A stretch of 64,000 bases of DNA, from the NCBI GenBank assembly GCA_937880755.1, contig CALGRX010000023.1, positions 8,580-72,579 of the forward strand, in the 5' to 3' direction. The notes under the pieces were generated by a model, which ran no database searches, was not told the origin of the DNA, and worked only from the letters and a program-made list of their open reading frames with translations. Of this stretch, positions 26,761 through 34,632 are shown piece after piece (position 1 is the stretch's first letter; each line of letters opens with the position of its first letter). Made by a program: the position numbers and the translations under genes. Source of the stretch: an uncultured Clostridia bacterium. Lineage in GTDB: Bacteria > Bacillota > Clostridia > Christensenellales > UBA3700.

Positions 26761-26789
26761 TTGAAAAAATTCGTTTTTGATACTAAAAT
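26761..26789 (+). promoter_or_regulatory. Promoter of the phosphoesterase gene
   Basis: TTGAAA at 26761-26766, 17-base spacer, TAAAAT at 26784-26789, with AGGAG before the ATG at 26808. Confidence 0.7.
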
Positions 26790-26807
26790 AAATTAGGAGT
26801 GATTATT

Positions 26808-28046
26808 ATGGAAAATAGAAAACTTAGCAAGGGCAAAGTAGCCCTCATCGTCATTGCGTCGATTATTTTGGTTGTCGGGGCATTTCTCGGCGTGGTTGGA
26901 ATTCTCAATATCGAGTTCCGTAAGGACAACTTGGAATATATCGAGACGTCGATTAGAGCCGTTGAGTACGAGGAGCAGTTGACACCGACTTACGAAGACG
27001 GATACTGGACGTTTACCACCGACGACGAGTTCAAAATTTTGCAACTCACGGATATACATATAGGCGGAGGTTGGCTCACCAAGACCAAGGATTACAAGGC
27101 AATCAACGCCGTTGCCAATATGGTTACGGCAGAGAAACCCGACCTCGTAATTATTACGGGCGATTTGGTTTTTCCCGTAGGATTTGCGGGATGCACCTTC
27201 AACAACAAGGAAGAGATTATTCTCATAGCCTCTCTTATGGAGAAGTTGGGTGTATATTGGACGGTTACCTTGGGCAACCACGACAGTGAGTGGTATAGCT
27301 TCTACGATAGACAAGAAGTAGCCGATATATATAGCGATAGCAGGTGGACTAAGTGCCTCTTCGAGGACGACGGAGACTTATACGGTTGCGGAAATTCCGT
27401 CATCAAAATTAAAAATTCACAGGGATTGGTTACGCAAGCCTTGTTTACTATGGACAGCAATTCGTATATGTCGGACAAGTTGACTGATGCGATATTTGCG
27501 GTGTTCAGTTCTTCTTACGACACCTTCCACGACGACCAAATAGAGTGGTATAGACAAGAAGTTACCAAAATTCACAACGCCAATCTTGCAATAGACGAGC
27601 ATTGTCCTATGTTCAAGTCGCTTTTGTTCTTCCATATACCTTTACTTGAGACGAGGAAGGCGTACAATCAATATCTCGAAGCGGGTTGTCAAGACACCGA
27701 AGAGGTACAATGGCTATACGGAGTAATAGAGGAGAGCGACCCTTACGTTTATTCTTCTCCGATAGATACCGATATGTTTGAGACGATTGTAGAACTTGGC
27801 AGTACGCAAGGAATGTTTTTCGGGCACGACCACATCAACAATATTGCCTTGACGTACAAAGGTATCAATATGGAATACGGTATGAGCGTGGATTATCTTG
27901 CATATATCGGCATTGACAAAGAGGGTAAGCAGAGAGGATGCAAAGTCATCACAGTCCAACCCGACGGCAGTTACGACAGCGTCAACAACAACTATTATCA
28001 AGACAAATACGCTATCTATCCACGAGAAGTAGTAAGTATGGAATAA
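26808..28046 (+). CDS. Membrane-anchored calcineurin-like metallophosphoesterase
   Basis: 412 aa. One N-terminal helix (VALIVIASIILVVGAFLGVV) probably anchors it, leaving the enzyme outside the membrane. The dimetal site motifs are complete: LQLTDIHIGGG, IITGDLVFPV, VTLGNHDSE, LFFHIPLLE and FGHDHINN. This resembles YkuE/Icc-like or eukaryotic PAP-like phosphoesterases; the substrate is unknown. A GTG at 26799 is in frame but lies in the ribosome-site region, so 26808 is preferred. A terminator follows. Confidence 0.88.
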   Translation: MENRKLSKGKVALIVIASIILVVGAFLGVVGILNIEFRKDNLEYIETSIRAVEYEEQLTPTYEDGYWTFTTDDEFKILQLTDIHIGGGWLTKTKDYKAINAVANMVTAEKPDLVIITGDLVFPVGFAGCTFNNKEEIILIASLMEKLGVYWTVTLGNHDSEWYSFYDRQEVADIYSDSRWTKCLFEDDGDLYGCGNSVIKIKNSQGLVTQALFTMDSNSYMSDKLTDAIFAVFSSSYDTFHDDQIEWYRQEVTKIHNANLAIDEHCPMFKSLLFFHIPLLETRKAYNQYLEAGCQDTEEVQWLYGVIEESDPYVYSSPIDTDMFETIVELGSTQGMFFGHDHINNIALTYKGINMEYGMSVDYLAYIGIDKEGKQRGCKVITVQPDGSYDSVNNNYYQDKYAIYPREVVSME

Positions 28047-28078
28047 TCGTACGGTCGATATAGTAAAAACGATTACAT

Positions 28079-28113
28079 AGACGGCGAGCATAGATTCGTC
28101 GTCTATCTTTTTT
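28079..28113 (+). terminator. Terminator after the phosphoesterase gene
   Basis: AGACGGCGA/TCGTCGTCT stem with one mismatch, followed by ATCTTTTTT. Nothing recognisable lies in 28114-28240. Confidence 0.65.
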
Positions 28114-28241
28114 CGTCGCAATCTATTGTCAAGAGTAGTCCGATACGCGATGTTTTGTAAAAAACGTGTTATAGAATATGGTCCGTATACGGGTGGACGC
28201 GAACAAGAATAACAAAAGTGTCGATACACCGATTTTTTGAT

Positions 28242-28271
28242 AAAAAAAACACCCGCTTTTCGGCGGGTGTT
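28242..28271 (-). terminator. Terminator of guaA
   Basis: Minus strand AACACCCGC/GCGGGTGTT stem followed by eight T residues, 14 bases beyond the guaA stop. Confidence 0.9.
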
Positions 28272-28284
28272 GCGTGTTTGAATT

Positions 28285-29562
28285 TTATTCCCATTCTATG
28301 GTAGCGGTTGGCTTTGGAGAGAGGTCGTAGCAAACTCTGTTGACGCCCTTGACTTCACTTAAGATACGAGAAGTAATTTTGTCAAGGATAGCCCAATCGA
28401 TATGTTCGATAGTGGCGGTCATAGCGTCTACGGTGTTGACTGCTCTGATGATAACCGGCCAATCGTAGCAACGAGCGTTGTCACGCACGCCTACCGACTT
28501 GGTATCGGGGATGAGGGTGAAGTATTGCCATACTTTGCCTTGAAGACCGTTTTTGGCGAATTCTTCTCTCAAGATAGCGTCGGATTCTCTCACTGCTTCG
28601 AGTCTATCGCGAGTGATAGCGCCCAAGCATCTTACGCCGAGTCCCGGACCAGGGAACGGCTGACGATAAACCATATCGTCAGGCAAGCCCAAAGCCTTAC
28701 CGCACGCTCTAACCTCGTCTTTGAAGAGGTATTTGAGAGGCTCAACAAGCTCGAATTTGAGGTCTTCAGGCAGTCCGCCAACGTTGTGGTGAGCCTTGAC
28801 TGCTTTACCCGTCTTAGTACCGCTCTCAACGATATCGGGATATATAGTGCCTTGAGCGAGGAAGTCGATGCCGTCGAGTTTTCTTGCTTCTTCTTCGAAT
28901 ACTCTTATAAATTCCGCACCGATAATCTTTCTCTTTTTCTCAGGATCTTCTATACCTGCGAGCTTGTCAAGAAATCTGTCTACGGAGTCGGAGTAGATGA
29001 GGTTAGCGCCCAATTCTTCTCTAAACACTCTAATGACTTGCTCTGGCTCGCCTTTACGCAAAAGACCGTGATTGACGTGTACGCAAACGAGTTGGTTGCC
29101 GATAGCTTTGATGAGCAAAGCTGCAACTACGGAGGAGTCAACGCCACCCGAGAGGGCAAGCAAAACCTTCTTGTTGCCGATTTGTTTACGCAAAAGTTCT
29201 ACTTGGTCTTGGATAAAGTTGTCCATATTCCAGTTGGCGTCACAGTGGCACGTATCGAAGATAAAAGATTTGATATCGTCAACGTTGCCTTGAGGACACT
29301 TGTCGGTGTCGTGGTCTATTGCCAAAAAAGGTACGCCGATAGAGTATAGGTCTTGTGCAACGTCGATTTTTACGCCGTCTACGATTCTATTAGGACCGCC
29401 GTTGAGGATAACGCCCTTGACGTTGGGCATCTTTTTGAGAGCGTCGAGCGTAATGTCGTGAGCGTAAATCTCACTATAAACGCCGTAGCTTCTGATGAGT
29501 CTGGCAATAGCGGAGTTTTCTTCGCTGCCAAGGTCAATGATTGCAATCATATCTTGCTTCAT
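28285..29562 (-). CDS. guaA: GMP synthase with truncated glutaminase domain
   Basis: Aminates XMP to GMP using ATP. The 425 aa contain an intact ATP-pyrophosphatase domain (LLALSGGVDSSVVAALL, residues 134-150) and the C-terminal dimerisation domain ending SPKPTATIEWE. Normal GuaA is about 510-525 aa. Here the N-terminal class I amidotransferase stops at about residue 85. The nucleophile segment GVCYGMQ reads AIDHDTD, so Cys is replaced by Asp, and the following stretch holding the catalytic His-Glu pair is absent; the protein goes straight to FIFDTCHCDANWNMDNFI. It should depend on free ammonia or a separate glutaminase. Start: ATG at 29562 after AAGGAGA. The frame is unbroken. Confidence 0.92.
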   Translation of the reverse strand: MKQDMIAIIDLGSEENSAIARLIRSYGVYSEIYAHDITLDALKKMPNVKGVILNGGPNRIVDGVKIDVAQDLYSIGVPFLAIDHDTDKCPQGNVDDIKSFIFDTCHCDANWNMDNFIQDQVELLRKQIGNKKVLLALSGGVDSSVVAALLIKAIGNQLVCVHVNHGLLRKGEPEQVIRVFREELGANLIYSDSVDRFLDKLAGIEDPEKKRKIIGAEFIRVFEEEARKLDGIDFLAQGTIYPDIVESGTKTGKAVKAHHNVGGLPEDLKFELVEPLKYLFKDEVRACGKALGLPDDMVYRQPFPGPGLGVRCLGAITRDRLEAVRESDAILREEFAKNGLQGKVWQYFTLIPDTKSVGVRDNARCYDWPVIIRAVNTVDAMTATIEHIDWAILDKITSRILSEVKGVNRVCYDLSPKPTATIEWE

Positions 29563-29595
29563 AGATACGTCTCCTTGTGTATATGTTATATTTTG

Positions 29596-29624
29596 AGCAT
29601 ACATCAAGGCGCGAATTATGTCAA
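29596..29624 (-). promoter_or_regulatory. Promoter of guaA
   Basis: Minus strand TTGACA (29624-29619), 17-base spacer, TATGCT (29601-29596). The roughly 30-base leader is too short for a purine riboswitch. Confidence 0.78.
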
Positions 29625-29639
29625 TTTTTTTTGCACTAG

Positions 29640-30010
29640 GTATTTGAAAATGTCATATTAAAAGCAATTATATGTGGGATATTTTTTTGTACAAAATAAT
29701 TTTTATGATTCAAAAATTCAACCTTAGTATAACGTAACAAAAAAATGCATTGTTCGATTAGCTTCTTGATTGGCTTCGTGTATGCCGTAAAAAATAATAG
29801 GAAAACGTGTCAAAGTCACGTTATGTAAATTGTAAGTAAAATCTAAGTAAAAATTAGGTATTATAATGGTAAAATATGTAAAATTATATTCAAAAGTATT
29901 GCAAACGTGAGTAATACCGTTAAAATATTTATTATAATATCGTCTTATTTGGCAATACCATAGATATTAGATATTTTTTTTGCCTACTTAGACGGGCAAA
30001 ATTAGGAGAA
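29640..30010. other. AT-rich divergent intergenic region
   Basis: The 450 bases between guaA and the fusion gene carry no credible frame. Visible items are an inverted repeat AACGTG-N7-CACGTT at 29804-29822, several TATAAT-like hexamers (for example near 29935) without a clear -35, and a ribosome site AGGAGA before 30014. Nothing else is seen. Confidence 0.5.
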
Positions 30011-30013
30011 AAA

Positions 30014-32170
30014 ATGAAGATAGTTATCGTTATAGATTTATATGACCTTATGACCAACGGTACCGTTATGTCGGCGCATCGCTTTGTCGACGAACTCAAG
30101 AAGCGTGGTCACGAGGTCAGAGTGGTTGCAACGGGCGCTAAGGGCGAAGGTTGCTATGAGGTAGGCGAGAGATATTTGCCTATCGCCACCGAAGTTGCAA
30201 TGTTGCAACAAGTAAGATTCGGTAAGCCCGATTACGAAACGCTAACCAACGCGTTTAGCGGTGCGGATATCGTGCATTTGTATATGCCTTTCAAACTCGA
30301 GAAGAAGGCTCTCAAAGTCGCCAAACAAATGGGGATTCCCGTTACGGCGGCTTTCCACGTACAACCCGAGAACATTACCTACAATGCGGGGCTTAAGCAT
30401 TCTTCCATTGCAGTTAAATGGCTTTACGCATTTTTTAGGGACAACTTTTTTAACAAAGTTGACCACATACATTGTCCGTCGCAGTTTATTGCCAAGCAGT
30501 TGCAGGATAGGAAGTACAAAGCCAACGTACACGTCATATCCAACGGCGTGTCCGAGGACTTCAAACCGCCTGCCGAGTACAAGCGACTAAATCCCGAGCA
30601 TATCAATATTATGATGACGGGCAGATACGCTAACGAAAAGCGTCAAGACGTGCTTATCAAGGCGATATCTATGAGCAAGTACGCCGACAAAATTCACTTG
30701 ACTTTGGCAGGAAAAGGACCTTCGTATAACAAACTCCAGAAGTTGGCTGACAGACTATTGACCAACCCCGTCAAGTTTGGATTTTTTAGCAAAGAAGAAC
30801 TCATCGAGCAGCTTCACAATACCGACCTTTACGTGCACGCAGCTGACGTAGAGATAGAGGCAATAGCGTGTATAGAGGCTTTTGCTTGCGGAGTAGTGCC
30901 AATCATCGCCAACTCCGCCAAGTCGGCAACTCCTCAATTCGCATTGGACGAAAGGTCTCTCTTCGAGGCGGGCAATCCTAAGGATCTTGCCGAAAAGATA
31001 GACTATTGGATAGAGCATCCCGAGCAAAAGGAGCAGATGAGCAAAGAGTACGTAACTCAAGGCGAAAGATACAACTTATCCTATTCTATCGACAAAGCCG
31101 AAGAGATGTTTAGAGAGGCGATATCTACCGCCAAAGAAAAGCGCAGAATGGAGACCGACGAAGCCAAAAAGAAAGGTGAACAGTTTGTGTCCAAAAACAA
31201 GGTTGTATACGTATTGTCGGGATTGTTATATTATCTTATCGGCATACCCGTGTTCTATCTATTCTGCACGTTCTATCTAGGACTGCGTATCAAGGGCAAG
31301 AAGAACCTCAAAAAAGCCAAGGGCAAGGGCGTGGTGAGCGTAAGCAATCACGTACACTTGCTCGACTGTGCTATGAACGCCTTGGTATTGTGGCCTAGAA
31401 GAGTGCAATTTACCGTACTTTACGAGTCGTTCAATATGCCGGTTGCGGGCAAGTTGCTCAAATTCTTAGGTGCGGTTCCGACTCCGCAAAACGTTGCCGA
31501 GGCAAGAGTATTCAAACACGAAATCAACACCTTGCTCAAAGACGGCAAGACCGTACACGTCTACGCCGAGGCGCATCTTATCAACTATTACGCAGGTATA
31601 AGAGAGCTTAACAAAGGCGCGTTTAAGATTGCGTGCGACAGCCAAGTACCTATCATTCCTATAGTCATCAGCTGGCGTAAGAGAAGAGGCTTGTACAAAC
31701 TGTGCTTTACTTCCAAGCCTTGCGCTACCATAACCGTAGGCGAGCCAATCTATCCTAACTTGCAACTATTTAGCAAAGAAATGTGCAAGGATATGGAAGA
31801 TAGAACCGTCAAGGCAATGAAAAATCTCTACGACAATTCCAATCACGGTATGAGCATAGATTACTTCGAGGGCAAAGAAAGACCGACCGAGTTCAAGACT
31901 AAATATCAACTAAAGCAAATGGCTGAAGAAAACGGCGAAGAACAACCTAAAAAAATAGGCAAAGTAAAGCAAGTCGTTGGTAAAATTCTTGACGGACTCA
32001 AGGGCAAGGAAGACAAGTCCGAGGAACAAACTCCTAGTGACGATATCACGCAAGTTGAGCCGATGGAAGGCGCTCAAAAGGAAGAGATACAAGCTACTTC
32101 GCAACAAGATGCTATTGAGCCAAGTAGTAGCGAAACAGTGGCAAATTTGCCTCAAGACAATCAAGGCTAA
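30014..32170 (+). CDS. Fused GT4 glycosyltransferase and PlsC-type acyltransferase
   Basis: 718 aa in three parts. Residues 1-370 are a GT4 glycosyltransferase (IVHLYMPFKLEKKAL, ISNGVSEDFKPP, MMTGRYANEKRQDVLIKA, EAIACIEAFACGVVPI), similar to diacylglycerol glucosyltransferases. Residues about 395-425 are hydrophobic (VYVLSGLLYYLIGIPVFYLF). Residues 430-600 are a lysophosphatidic-acid-type acyltransferase with the NHxxxxD motif (SNHVHLLDCAMN) and the second block VYAEAHLINYYAGIRELNKG. The last 90 residues are Lys/Glu/Gln-rich and probably disordered. A single membrane-bound enzyme for glycolipid sugar transfer plus acylation is the inferred role. AGGAG precedes the ATG. Confidence 0.87.
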   Translation: MKIVIVIDLYDLMTNGTVMSAHRFVDELKKRGHEVRVVATGAKGEGCYEVGERYLPIATEVAMLQQVRFGKPDYETLTNAFSGADIVHLYMPFKLEKKALKVAKQMGIPVTAAFHVQPENITYNAGLKHSSIAVKWLYAFFRDNFFNKVDHIHCPSQFIAKQLQDRKYKANVHVISNGVSEDFKPPAEYKRLNPEHINIMMTGRYANEKRQDVLIKAISMSKYADKIHLTLAGKGPSYNKLQKLADRLLTNPVKFGFFSKEELIEQLHNTDLYVHAADVEIEAIACIEAFACGVVPIIANSAKSATPQFALDERSLFEAGNPKDLAEKIDYWIEHPEQKEQMSKEYVTQGERYNLSYSIDKAEEMFREAISTAKEKRRMETDEAKKKGEQFVSKNKVVYVLSGLLYYLIGIPVFYLFCTFYLGLRIKGKKNLKKAKGKGVVSVSNHVHLLDCAMNALVLWPRRVQFTVLYESFNMPVAGKLLKFLGAVPTPQNVAEARVFKHEINTLLKDGKTVHVYAEAHLINYYAGIRELNKGAFKIACDSQVPIIPIVISWRKRRGLYKLCFTSKPCATITVGEPIYPNLQLFSKEMCKDMEDRTVKAMKNLYDNSNHGMSIDYFEGKERPTEFKTKYQLKQMAEENGEEQPKKIGKVKQVVGKILDGLKGKEDKSEEQTPSDDITQVEPMEGAQKEEIQATSQQDAIEPSSSETVANLPQDNQG

Positions 32171-32187
32171 ACAATGGTCATAATACG

Positions 32188-32217
32188 AAAATCCGTGCAA
32201 AACGCACGGATTTTTTT
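32188..32217 (+). terminator. Terminator after the fusion gene
   Basis: ATCCGTGC/GCACGGAT stem with flanking A4, followed by seven T residues. Confidence 0.9.
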
Positions 32218-32306
32218 GGCTAAAAAATCAAAAAAAATTTTCAAATAGTTGCGTATAGAGGTTGGCGTGTGCAATAATATTATCGAAAAAAACAAGGAGA
32301 AAACTT

Positions 32307-33278
32307 ATGAAAAAAATCAAAATCGGCATTTTGGGATACGGCAACCTCGGTAGAGGTGTAGAACTCGCCGTAAGCAACAACAGCGATATGGAATTGGTGG
32401 GCATTTTTACCCGTAGAAAGGACGTAGTAACGGCGACGGGTAAAGCAATCAGTATCGACCAAATCCAAGAGTACAAGGACAAAATCGACGTTTTGATACT
32501 TTGCGGAGGCTCGGCTACCGATTTGCCTAAGCAAAGCGTAGAAATGATAAAGTACTTCAACACGGTGGACTCTTTCGACACTCATGCAAGGATACCCGAG
32601 CACTTTGCCAATATGGACAAGACGGGCAAAGAGAGCGGAAAGCTCGGCATCATCTCGGTAGGTTGGGACCCGGGACTTTTCTCGATAGCAAGAATGCTCT
32701 TTGGTGCGTTGCTCCCTAACGGCAACGATTACACTTTTTGGGGCAAGGGGGTTTCGCAAGGACACTCCGACGCTATCAGAAGAATTGAGGGCGTAGTTGA
32801 CGCAAGACAATACACCGTACCGGTAGAGTCTGCTATGCAAGCGGTGAGAGCGGGCGAAAATCCTCAACTTACCGCCAGACAAAAGCACGTTAGAGAATGT
32901 TACGTTGTGGCTCAAGAAGGCGCTGACAAGGACAAGATTAGAGAGCAAATCGTGAATATGCCCAACTACTTTGCCGACTACGACACAACCGTTCACTTTA
33001 TAGATATGGAGGAGATGAAACGCAATCACAGCGAGCTCCCTCACGGCGGAGTAGTGCTGAGAAGCGGAGACACCTACAGCGACAAAAAGCACGTGTTGGA
33101 ACTCAATATCAAACTCGACTCCAATCCAGAGTTTACGGGTAGCGTATTGACGGCGTACGCAAGAGCAATCTACAAGATGTCCAAGGAAGGACGCAGTGGT
33201 TGCGTAACGGTATTCGACGTGCCAATCGGATTGCTCAGTCCACAATCTCCAGAAGAACTCAGAGCGCATTTGCTGTAA
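32307..33278 (+). CDS. ddh: meso-Diaminopimelate D-dehydrogenase
   Basis: NADPH-dependent interconversion of tetrahydrodipicolinate and meso-DAP in one step, bypassing the acyl-amino route. The 323 aa begin with a Rossmann motif (IKIGILGYGNLGRGVELAV) and contain the family-typical SFDTHARIPEHF, GWDPGLFSIARMLF and FWGKGVSQGHSDAIRRIEGV. Together with asd, dapA and dapB at 7652-10340 it would complete meso-DAP synthesis. AAGGAGA sets the ATG at 32307. A terminator follows. Confidence 0.95.
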   Translation: MKKIKIGILGYGNLGRGVELAVSNNSDMELVGIFTRRKDVVTATGKAISIDQIQEYKDKIDVLILCGGSATDLPKQSVEMIKYFNTVDSFDTHARIPEHFANMDKTGKESGKLGIISVGWDPGLFSIARMLFGALLPNGNDYTFWGKGVSQGHSDAIRRIEGVVDARQYTVPVESAMQAVRAGENPQLTARQKHVRECYVVAQEGADKDKIREQIVNMPNYFADYDTTVHFIDMEEMKRNHSELPHGGVVLRSGDTYSDKKHVLELNIKLDSNPEFTGSVLTAYARAIYKMSKEGRSGCVTVFDVPIGLLSPQSPEELRAHLL

Positions 33279-33297
33279 AATACTAGTAATAAAAATC

Positions 33298-33328
33298 GCC
33301 ACGATTAATGCAATCGTGGCATTTTTTG
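33298..33328 (+). terminator. Terminator of ddh
   Basis: GCCACGATT/AATCGTGGC stem, loop of five, then ATTTTTTG. Confidence 0.9.
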
Positions 33329-33356
33329 TTATTGATTGGCAGTCTACGCAATATTT

Positions 33357-33415
33357 TAGTCAAAGAAGTGGAGACATCCATAACTTCTGAGCAATGAGAA
33401 AGGTCACTTTGACTA
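33357..33415. repeat. Inverted repeat between ddh and the PI-PLC gene
   Basis: TAGTCAAAGAAGTG (33357-33370) can pair with CACTTTGACTA (33405-33415) with one bulge, enclosing 34 bases. It lies in a gap without genes. It might be the transcript end of the minus-strand gene or a small structured RNA. Confidence 0.4.
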
Positions 33416-33470
33416 TAAGTCAATACGTCCCGCCCGCGAGGTCAACTACCTCACTTGCCGTCAGTTAACC

Positions 33471-34552
33471 TTACGCCGCCTCGGGTGGCAAGGTGTTTTG
33501 AATATATACGGAGTCGGACTCAGCGATAAATCCCTTGGCAATATTAAGCCTTAGGATAGAGTTGATTTTTTCCATATAGTCGTCGGCATACTCGCGCATT
33601 ACGATATTGACATATTTGAGTTTTTCGGGGTCGGAGGCTATCGAGTTGACGTAAGCCGTCATATTGTCCTTGTGTGAAGCCTCTCTTTGGTACAAGTTCG
33701 GTCCAAAGGTAATCTGGCATTGCAACACGAACAAGCCCTTGTTCCACTCTTTATATCGCTTGTAATAGAGTGGCAAGATATTGTCGATGACGTCTTGGCT
33801 CTGCATGCCATGCAAAAGGATATAAAAAGGCGAAGTCAACACGCAATTTTTGACGGTGCATAGGTTGTTGTTGCGCCTAAATGCGTAGTCTACGTCGCTA
33901 TTATCGCCCCATACGATTAGCACTTTGCCACGCATATCGCCCACGGTCAGCCCGTCAACGAAGTCGTAGTCGGGCAAATCGGTGTCGTTGACTACGGCGA
34001 GGTCTGCAAGCCCAATACGCTTCAGCGTATCGTGTATCATCTGTTGGCTATTCTCGAAGTATTGGAAGTCGAGTATCAAAAACTCGCTGGGGTTGGCAAC
34101 GATAAAGTCGTACAGCCCTTGCGCAATAGGTTCAAACCTCACTCCACGCAATATCGAGTGAAATATGACTAGGTTGTCGCCTTGCTTAGCGGCTCTTATG
34201 TCGAAGTAGCGGATACCCGCCTTGACTTGGTCTTGGATATGTCTGTTTTGGGTACAGCCTATAGAGGGCATAGTCACCGTTCCCGAGTCGTGGCTACCGG
34301 GAATGACGAGGATTTAATCAGCACGTCGTCGGGGATATGGCTCATCCAATTGCAATAGAAGTCGGATAGAGTCGTGTCAAATTCTTTGACGGGAATGGTC
34401 TGCAAGGCAAAAGGCACGGCAATAAGACAGCACACCACGAACAAGATGAGCAGGACGAGAAAACTTTGAGTCCTTTGCGAGGCTTTTTGCCTTCGACTTG
34501 CTTTTATTTTACCATACTTTTTTATTATACTACTTAGCGTGTGTTTAGTCAA
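33471..34552 (-). pseudogene. Frameshifted PI-PLC-like phosphodiesterase
   Basis: Phosphatidylinositol-specific phospholipase C X-domain proteins cleave phosphoinositide-type phosphodiesters. The minus-strand product starts in one frame with a membrane helix (SFLVLLILFVVCCLIAVPFA) and WMSHIPDDVLIK. The next frame gives ILVIPGSHDSGTVTMPSIGC, which holds the catalytic His of the family, then QDQVKAGIRYFDIRAAKQGD and FLILDFQYF. Adding one A to the AAA at 34313-34315 joins the two parts exactly. The 5' end is unclear: an apparent TTGACT-17-TATAAT promoter overlaps the first codons of the open frame, so the true start may also be damaged. A sequencing error in the A-run is possible. Confidence 0.78.
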
Positions 34553-34597
34553 CTTTCGACAATGCTTGCACCAACTAAGCTAGTTTTTCCAAATCTA

Positions 34598-34626
34598 TTG
34601 TAAATCAAAGTCAAAAATGTTATACT
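34598..34626 (+). promoter_or_regulatory. Leaderless-type promoter of apbE
   Basis: TTGTAA at 34598-34603, 17-base spacer, TATACT at 34621-34626, then ATCGTT and the GTG start at 34633. There is no room for a ribosome binding site. Confidence 0.75.
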
Positions 34627-34632
34627 ATCGTT

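Noticed and set aside
28114..28240. Possible gene remnant between the phosphoesterase gene and guaA
   Set aside because: No frame gives a recognisable protein; the GTGTCGATACAC palindrome there resembles the repeat listed elsewhere but differs in its core.
29563..29640. Possible purine riboswitch upstream of guaA
   Set aside because: The promoter leaves a leader of about 30 bases and no purine-aptamer core was seen.
32280..33302. A 340-codon open frame on the minus strand opposite ddh
   Set aside because: It lies exactly over a clear ddh gene, has no ribosome binding site or recognisable motif, and has the His/Arg/Val-rich composition of antisense shadow frames.
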